A DNA stretch of 64,000 nt, from the NCBI GenBank assembly GCA_031763025.1, contig JASSKH010000030.1, positions 6,253,495 through 6,317,494 of the forward strand, given 5' to 3'. The position numbers and the translations under genes were made by a program. Within the stretch, counting starts at the first letter, position 1. Every line of letters starts with the position of its first letter. This document shows positions 18,357 through 64,000 of the stretch, in pieces. The stretch comes from Macrocystis pyrifera. Lineage: Eukaryota > Sar > Phaeophyceae > Laminariales > Laminariaceae. The notes under the pieces are model-generated. The model searched no databases. It saw only the letters and a program-made list of their open reading frames with translations, and was not told where the DNA came from.

Positions 18357-19879
18357 CTGGGGACGGCAAGGGATAGCGGTAGATAGTAGTGTGGCAATTT
18401 GTCGGGTTTTACTCGCTAGGCGAAGACACAATCAGTGATATATCTTCCTACGCAGTCGAACGCTGCCGTGCCAGATACTGCAAATGCATCTGACGTAATA
18501 CGGCATCGCCCAGATCCCATCACCGTGGCTTCGTGCACCTCCAGAACTCCAGAATGGTCTGGCGCTTTTGCAATAGAACACTCCACTCTCCTCCAGCGCC
18601 GCCCGGGCCGTCGACATACCACTGCCACCCCGTCATGACTGAACGGCAGGGTTCGCTGTAGACGCGAACAGAAAACTCAGCAATACACGTAACACAGGTA
18701 GGTGGTAGGGGCTGACAGTTATATGTAAAACAGCTCGGAGGGGGCTTTTGGGTTTAACCACCTTACAATTAAAACGCGCGCGGGGGGGGGGGGGGGGGGG
18801 GGGTAATCTGGAGGCATCCGACGCATGGTCATCATGATATTCTTCTGCTTTTACATCTGGACATGAGCCATGCTTCTACAGTGCGGTAGAACCTCTACAG
18901 TGCGGAATGGAGGGGCACTTTTGAGGCCATAACTTCAGGGATTGTCGGGTCCGCTCTTGGAGCGTCAGAGAGGAAAACTGACGATACAAATAGACGGTTA
19001 CAGTAAGTGCCGTTGCGTGATTGGGGGGTGATACAAACAGCAGTTGTTCGAGTTACAATAGTTGATGCAAAGGAGTTGTACGGCACGGGCGCAACATGAT
19101 CCTACCGGCAATAATTCTGGGCCTTCGCGCTGCGCGCAGACAGACGGTTGGTAACACTAAAATATATCTTTCTTTACTATAGGTCGCTATCTCGGGGGTC
19201 AGAAAGGGGTTCACCGAGGAACTACCCCAAATGTGTTTGCAGCCCAACTACGTGTTTTTCGATTTTATTGTTATTCCAGTTGCCATCTGACAATGTGCAG
19301 CTCTTATTCCAACCATACTCAACATGCACATATATAATAAAATGGTATCTACCTGTAGAGTCCAATGACTTAAAACATCGAAGGTGCTATCAAATCAGAC
19401 CTGAATCCTCGCCAAAATTATACCACTAAATGCAGCCCCCCTTCCGAATGACTCTACCAAATCTTAACCGACGACGTTTAGTATTTCTTACGTGCCTATT
19501 CGTTACCCTCGTACCTTCTCGTAGATTGCTCGTCCGGTTGCGCTCGACATTTTGCATTAAAATCCTGTTTTTGGGCGAGAGGGTAAGCTCGTACAACAAC
19601 AAGTAGTACTGTAGTATATCTCCTCATCCATCAGCATCTTATCATAGCAGCCAGAGAAAAAATGTATCAGGTATATAGGTACGCCCCGTTACTGTGTGGC
19701 ATGACTCATATATGTGTGCTTGCGTCGAAAAGGTGATGTTACTGCTGCAGGTCTAGCGACTACAGCAAAACAAGGAATCTTACTGCAACTTACTACCTGG
19801 TAATATTATTTTATCCTCAAATACATCTTCAGCAGTCCCTACTACTGTCGTAGTAGACCTGCTACAACTTGTTAAAAGC
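18357..19879. other. Largely featureless stretch
   Basis: Apart from a G22 run (18782-18803) and a possible minus-strand exon at 18416-18628, I see nothing I can support. The region from 19150 to 19870 is AT-richer with no coding signal. Confidence 0.3.
18782..18803 (+). repeat. Poly-G run (22 bp)
   Basis: Twenty-two consecutive G's following a GCGCGCG word. Confidence 0.95.
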
Positions 19880-20135
19880 AATGGCAGCATGAACCTAGGG
19901 ACCAAGTACTGCTATAATAGCAGGCGAGCCTTTGGCTTTGCTCTGGGCACTCACACAAGGTGCTTGACGATGTTAGAAGTTATAGACTCTTGTACTAGTT
20001 GCTGCTTGCCTCGCCAGATATCTTCTGAACGACGGGGCGAGGCATTGATCAGTAAGACAGGCGATACGCCTGCCAGATATGATGAGGGGATGCTTGCTAC
20101 AAATCATAATGCCACAACAGCGGAGAGGGGATGCC
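19880..20135 (+). repeat. Segmental duplication, copy 1
   Basis: About 256 bp, from AATGGCAG to GAGGGGATGCC, recurs at 20553-20800 with many substitutions. Both copies keep an open frame, with peptide blocks such as ARYDEGMLAT and CCLP in common, so the ancestor may have been coding or part of a transposable element. No family is recognised. Confidence 0.75.
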
Positions 20136-20552
20136 GTAGTACTAGCCCACCCTGAAGGGCCGTGTATGAAAATTCATAATAAACTCAGACACGAACCAAA
20201 CGCATTCGGAGAATCCGGAGAATGGATCGAAGATGAGACGCTTCACAACCCACTCCCACACCTCTAACTTGTAAAGTTGAAGCCGATTACACGTGGGCAC
20301 TGCGAAACAGACAGCAACAAGTCCGAATTTACGGGTACGGGCAAGTAGGCAAAACAAGCTAGAACTACCTGGACGTTAAATCGAGGAACAAAAGTCGAGG
20401 AAGCGATGTGGCTCGCGTCACCAGGAGCGACGCAGGCTATTGCTAGTCGAGCAATGTACCATTTGAGAGTACCTGAGAGCGCAACACGTAATAAATATCA
20501 GACCTCGAACAGGAGCCAAAGCATCCTGCCGACGACGACAGTGTTGAGAGTA
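20136..20552. other. Spacer between the duplicated segments
   Basis: No gene or repeat is recognised. Confidence 0.3.
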
Positions 20553-20800
20553 ATGGCAGTATGGACCTAGGGACCGACTACTGCTAGCAGGTGTGCCTTT
20601 GGCTCTGCTCTGGTCACTCACACAAGGTGTTCGACGATGTTAGAAGTTATAGGCTCTTGTATTAGTTGTTGCTTGCCTTGCCAGATGTCTTTTGAACGCA
20701 GGCACGAGGCATTTATCAGTAAGGCAGGCGACAACGCTGCCAGGTACGATGAGGGAATGCTTGCTACAATTCAAAATGCCGCAACAGGGGAGCGGGGATT
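20553..20800 (+). repeat. Segmental duplication, copy 2
   Basis: Second copy of the 19880-20135 segment, about 670 bp downstream in the same orientation. The two differ at roughly one base in seven by eye. Confidence 0.75.
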
Positions 20801-21179
20801 ACCATCACAAAAGTCTTCTGCAAGGTATACGTATAGATAGACCGACCAGTGCCGCGTAACCACCGCCTAGGGCTCGTCACGGACCTCGTATGCTGATTTT
20901 GGTGGTATATATCATGGTTGAATGATCCATGGTCCATGGTCCAAGACCCATGATCCACGATTCTACGGAACATCCAACGACGCATTAGACCGCCATTGAC
21001 AGGCGCTACGGCAGTAACTGTTGTCGAAGATGCGTCACATCATACATACGTAGCGCGATATGCTCTAGCATTGCAACGTGGTGCTGCTGCGTTTCTTACA
21101 GGACTACAGTACGAGGGGGGCTTCGCCGCAGCGGGTCTCACGGCCGCCATGACTCGGCTCCGAGGATGCCCGTAAAGAT
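20801..21179. other. Non-coding stretch
   Basis: It holds a small cluster of repeated CCATGGTCC and TGATCCA words near 20925-20960. No gene is seen. Confidence 0.3.
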
Positions 21180-21425
21180 CGAGGATGTAGGTAAATCAAG
21201 GCCGTAAATGCGACAGCACTGCCAAGGGGTACATCGAGAAAAATCATGTTCGAGTGAAGGGAAAGGAAACACTGGAATCAGATTGGATGAGCCCGCATCA
21301 AATAAAGCTCCGCGCACACCTACAATAACCGAGGATGGAGCCTAATCGAGGCCGTAAACGCGACAGTAGTACTACCAACGGGTACATTAGAAATAAAAAA
21401 TGTCTGACTGAATATACATAGAAAT
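21180..21425 (+). repeat. ~95-bp direct repeat pair, 150 bp apart
   Basis: Copies at about 21180-21275 and 21330-21425 share CGAGGATG, AGGCCGTAAA and CGGGTACAT/GGGGTACAT in the same order and spacing, with substantial divergence. Confidence 0.6.
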
Positions 21426-23025
21426 AAAATGCTGGAATCAGATGCTGGCATCAGGTGCATTGAACCAGCAACATACCAATATTGCCGTCCGTCACACTTT
21501 TTGCCACCTGGCACATTGTGGAAACCAATAAATAAAAATAAAACCTTACCGAAGTCCTGGCCACTACGACGAGGGGAGCGCAGCCTTGCCCTGCCGACTC
21601 GAGTCCGACGTACCGCCGCCTTGATCGTCTCAGAGCGTCTCACGTGTTCTTCACATGTGTGTCGATTTTTTTTGATTTTTGTGTGATATTGCTTGTCGAT
21701 TAGGAGTGCCTGCCTTCTTCTTTTCCTCTTTTTGCTAGAACGCATCGGGCAGAAATGTTGCACGGCGCGTCCAGCCCTTCGAGTTCTGCGCAGCTACATT
21801 TATATTATCTGTTTGGGCGACAGAGTGTTTACGGGGTGCGTGTACGTAACGATCATCGGCGAAAGTCTACTTGTATGCCTTTTGTCATCTCGGACTTTAC
21901 TGCGGCGTTTTATTTGGTATGGGTGTGTTCGCGACACGTCGAGGTTATCGCAATCTGCGCGATGCGACTGTGGTATAATGTTTAGGTTTTTTGTTTCGAA
22001 ACAGCGGCAACAGCAGCATCTTTTAACAAGTAATATTATACGTAGCAAGTATCTACGTCGCGAGAGAATTTCCATACCTCCGTCAAACCTTTTACTATAT
22101 GGTAACACCCTGGGAACAGCAGGGCAACCCTTGCCCTGCTCTACAATAAATAAAAATAAAAATGTATCACGCCGATCACGCCGAACAGCGTTTGACGGTA
22201 ACTCAAAAAGCCGACTCCAACGTTTCGAATATTACCATCAAGTATCGCTCTCATCTGGTTATGTAATATCTTGCCGCATCCTCTCTTGGGCCTACTTGAA
22301 GGTGCCGTTGTCAACTGCTGGCACTTCTTGGTACCACAGCAGCAACCTCACTGCTACATAAAATGAGAAAACTTGCCCGTTCGCATGTCTACAGACCACC
22401 TTCTTGTTGTACATATGATACGATACATATTGAAAAAGTACAACTTGTTAAAATAACCTTGTTTGTTGGCGACAGCAAACACCAACAGCATATGTTCAAG
22501 AAGCGATTGTTCCTCGGAGCACTCACGAGCCTAGACTATCCAAGGTTCGTGAAGGCGGCGGTCCCCACCCATTGGAGGCAAGATCGTTCAGCAAGTTCAC
22601 CAAGTAACCGTGACATTATACGAGCAGTAAACCAATTGTTACTTTTGCAACGTGCCAAGTATATCGTTATCATCAGAATAAGCTGATACACGTACATACG
22701 GAGCAGTGAGCGCACTACGGTTGGCGGCGCAGGGCTAACGCCACGGGGGGAGACGTACCGGTAGTAAAATTGTATTTACGACTGACAGAACAGGTAAAAT
22801 ACGTTTAGTTCCCTTTGAATTCACGTGGGCGGCTTCCGTTGCGCTTCTAAAAAAAAAAACGAGACGATCCGGGTTGGATTCGAACGCATTCAATAAAGTA
22901 TCGGTTGTACCCTCCACCAAATCGGACAAAACCGGCGCACCACACCTGTTGCAAAAACGCAGATTCTCAGTAGCAACAACGCACGCAAATCAAGAAAAAA
23001 GTACCAGCATACGGAGATAGGCATA
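21426..23025. other. Flank of the satellite, no gene called
   Basis: A GC-rich island at about 21550-21645 could hold an exon: on the minus strand it ends in a GTAAGG donor near 21549. No acceptor or family supports it. Frames at 21693-22686 (plus) and 22735-22929 (minus, ATG to TGA, 64 codons) lack any recognisable domain. Confidence 0.3.
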
Positions 23026-23055
23026 TATAGGGATGTATAGGGATGTATAGGGATG
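23026..23055 (+). repeat. Three tandem copies of a 10-mer
   Basis: TATAGGGATG is repeated three times without error, about 170 bp before the satellite array. Confidence 0.95.
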
Positions 23056-23226
23056 TTCGCGCTCCATTGAGCTAAGCAACAAAAGTGTAAGTGCTTATGG
23101 AAGTTCACGGTCTCCTCACTGCGAAAGCGTAACGTGACATATGCGCCGCTACAGCCTACTTAAGCCCAAAATAATTTATTGTCACAAAAAAAGAAGGTTC
23201 TAACCGATTTTGTCACTGGGCGATGT
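23056..23226. other. Unique flank immediately left of the satellite
   Basis: Single-copy sequence except for the last part. GTCACTGGGCGA at 23212-23223 is identical to 12 bases inside the satellite monomer, and the monomer sequence proper begins at 23227. Confidence 0.6.

Positions 23227-64000
<40,774 letters not shown>

Noticed and set aside
21320..21763. Minus-strand frame with a GTAAGG donor near 21549
   Set aside because: The donor is good, but there is no acceptor, start or protein-like composition beyond a basic stretch.
22850..22900. TTCGAATCC-like word suggesting a tRNA T arm on the minus strand
   Set aside because: The bases either side do not pair as a T stem, and no A box or anticodon arm lies at the right distance.

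Overview
This is a eukaryotic nuclear sequence, most likely from an alga or another protist. Coding blocks are short and GC-rich and are split by introns of about 1 to 3.6 kb with GT-AG ends. There are no operons or Shine-Dalgarno sites, microsatellites and homopolymers are plentiful, and one gene is a clear nonsense-mediated-decay factor (UPF3). The codon and intron style would suit a brown alga or other stramenopile, but nothing here proves the lineage. The window falls into two very different parts. Part one (1-23226) is gene-bearing, repeat-littered DNA. A plus-strand gene of unknown function has two exons (2-851 and 1860-2132). A possible small gene lies at 3579-3761. A minus-strand UPF3 gene runs from about 11504 down to 4144 in three exons, and its splice phases fit exactly. 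An unrecognised plus-strand terminal exon lies at 16805-17308, directly after a (CT)n tract of about 555 bp. A tentative two-exon minus-strand gene lies at 17729-18356. Between them sit nine insertions of one ~105 bp TA-flanked MITE family (five inside UPF3 introns), a degenerate tRNA-Asp-like Pol III cassette, several hairpins, short tandem duplications and long homopolymers. Part two (23227-64000, continuing past the window) is one uninterrupted head-to-tail satellite. It holds 64 complete monomers plus a partial one, averaging about 630 bp. The monomers are almost identical outside an internal (TAG)n microsatellite that varies from about 21 to 34 triplets. All the short reading frames repeated through this region are by-products of the monomer. 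The left edge shows a 12-bp match between flank and monomer, which suggests a deletion or recombination breakpoint. The best candidates for something undescribed are the satellite with its embedded microsatellite and exon-like signals, the MITE family, and the giant polypyrimidine tract abutting a 3' splice site. Two coding regions (unknown gene, UPF3 N-terminus) each need one base fewer in a homopolymer run to stay in frame, which points to assembly error or recent mutation.
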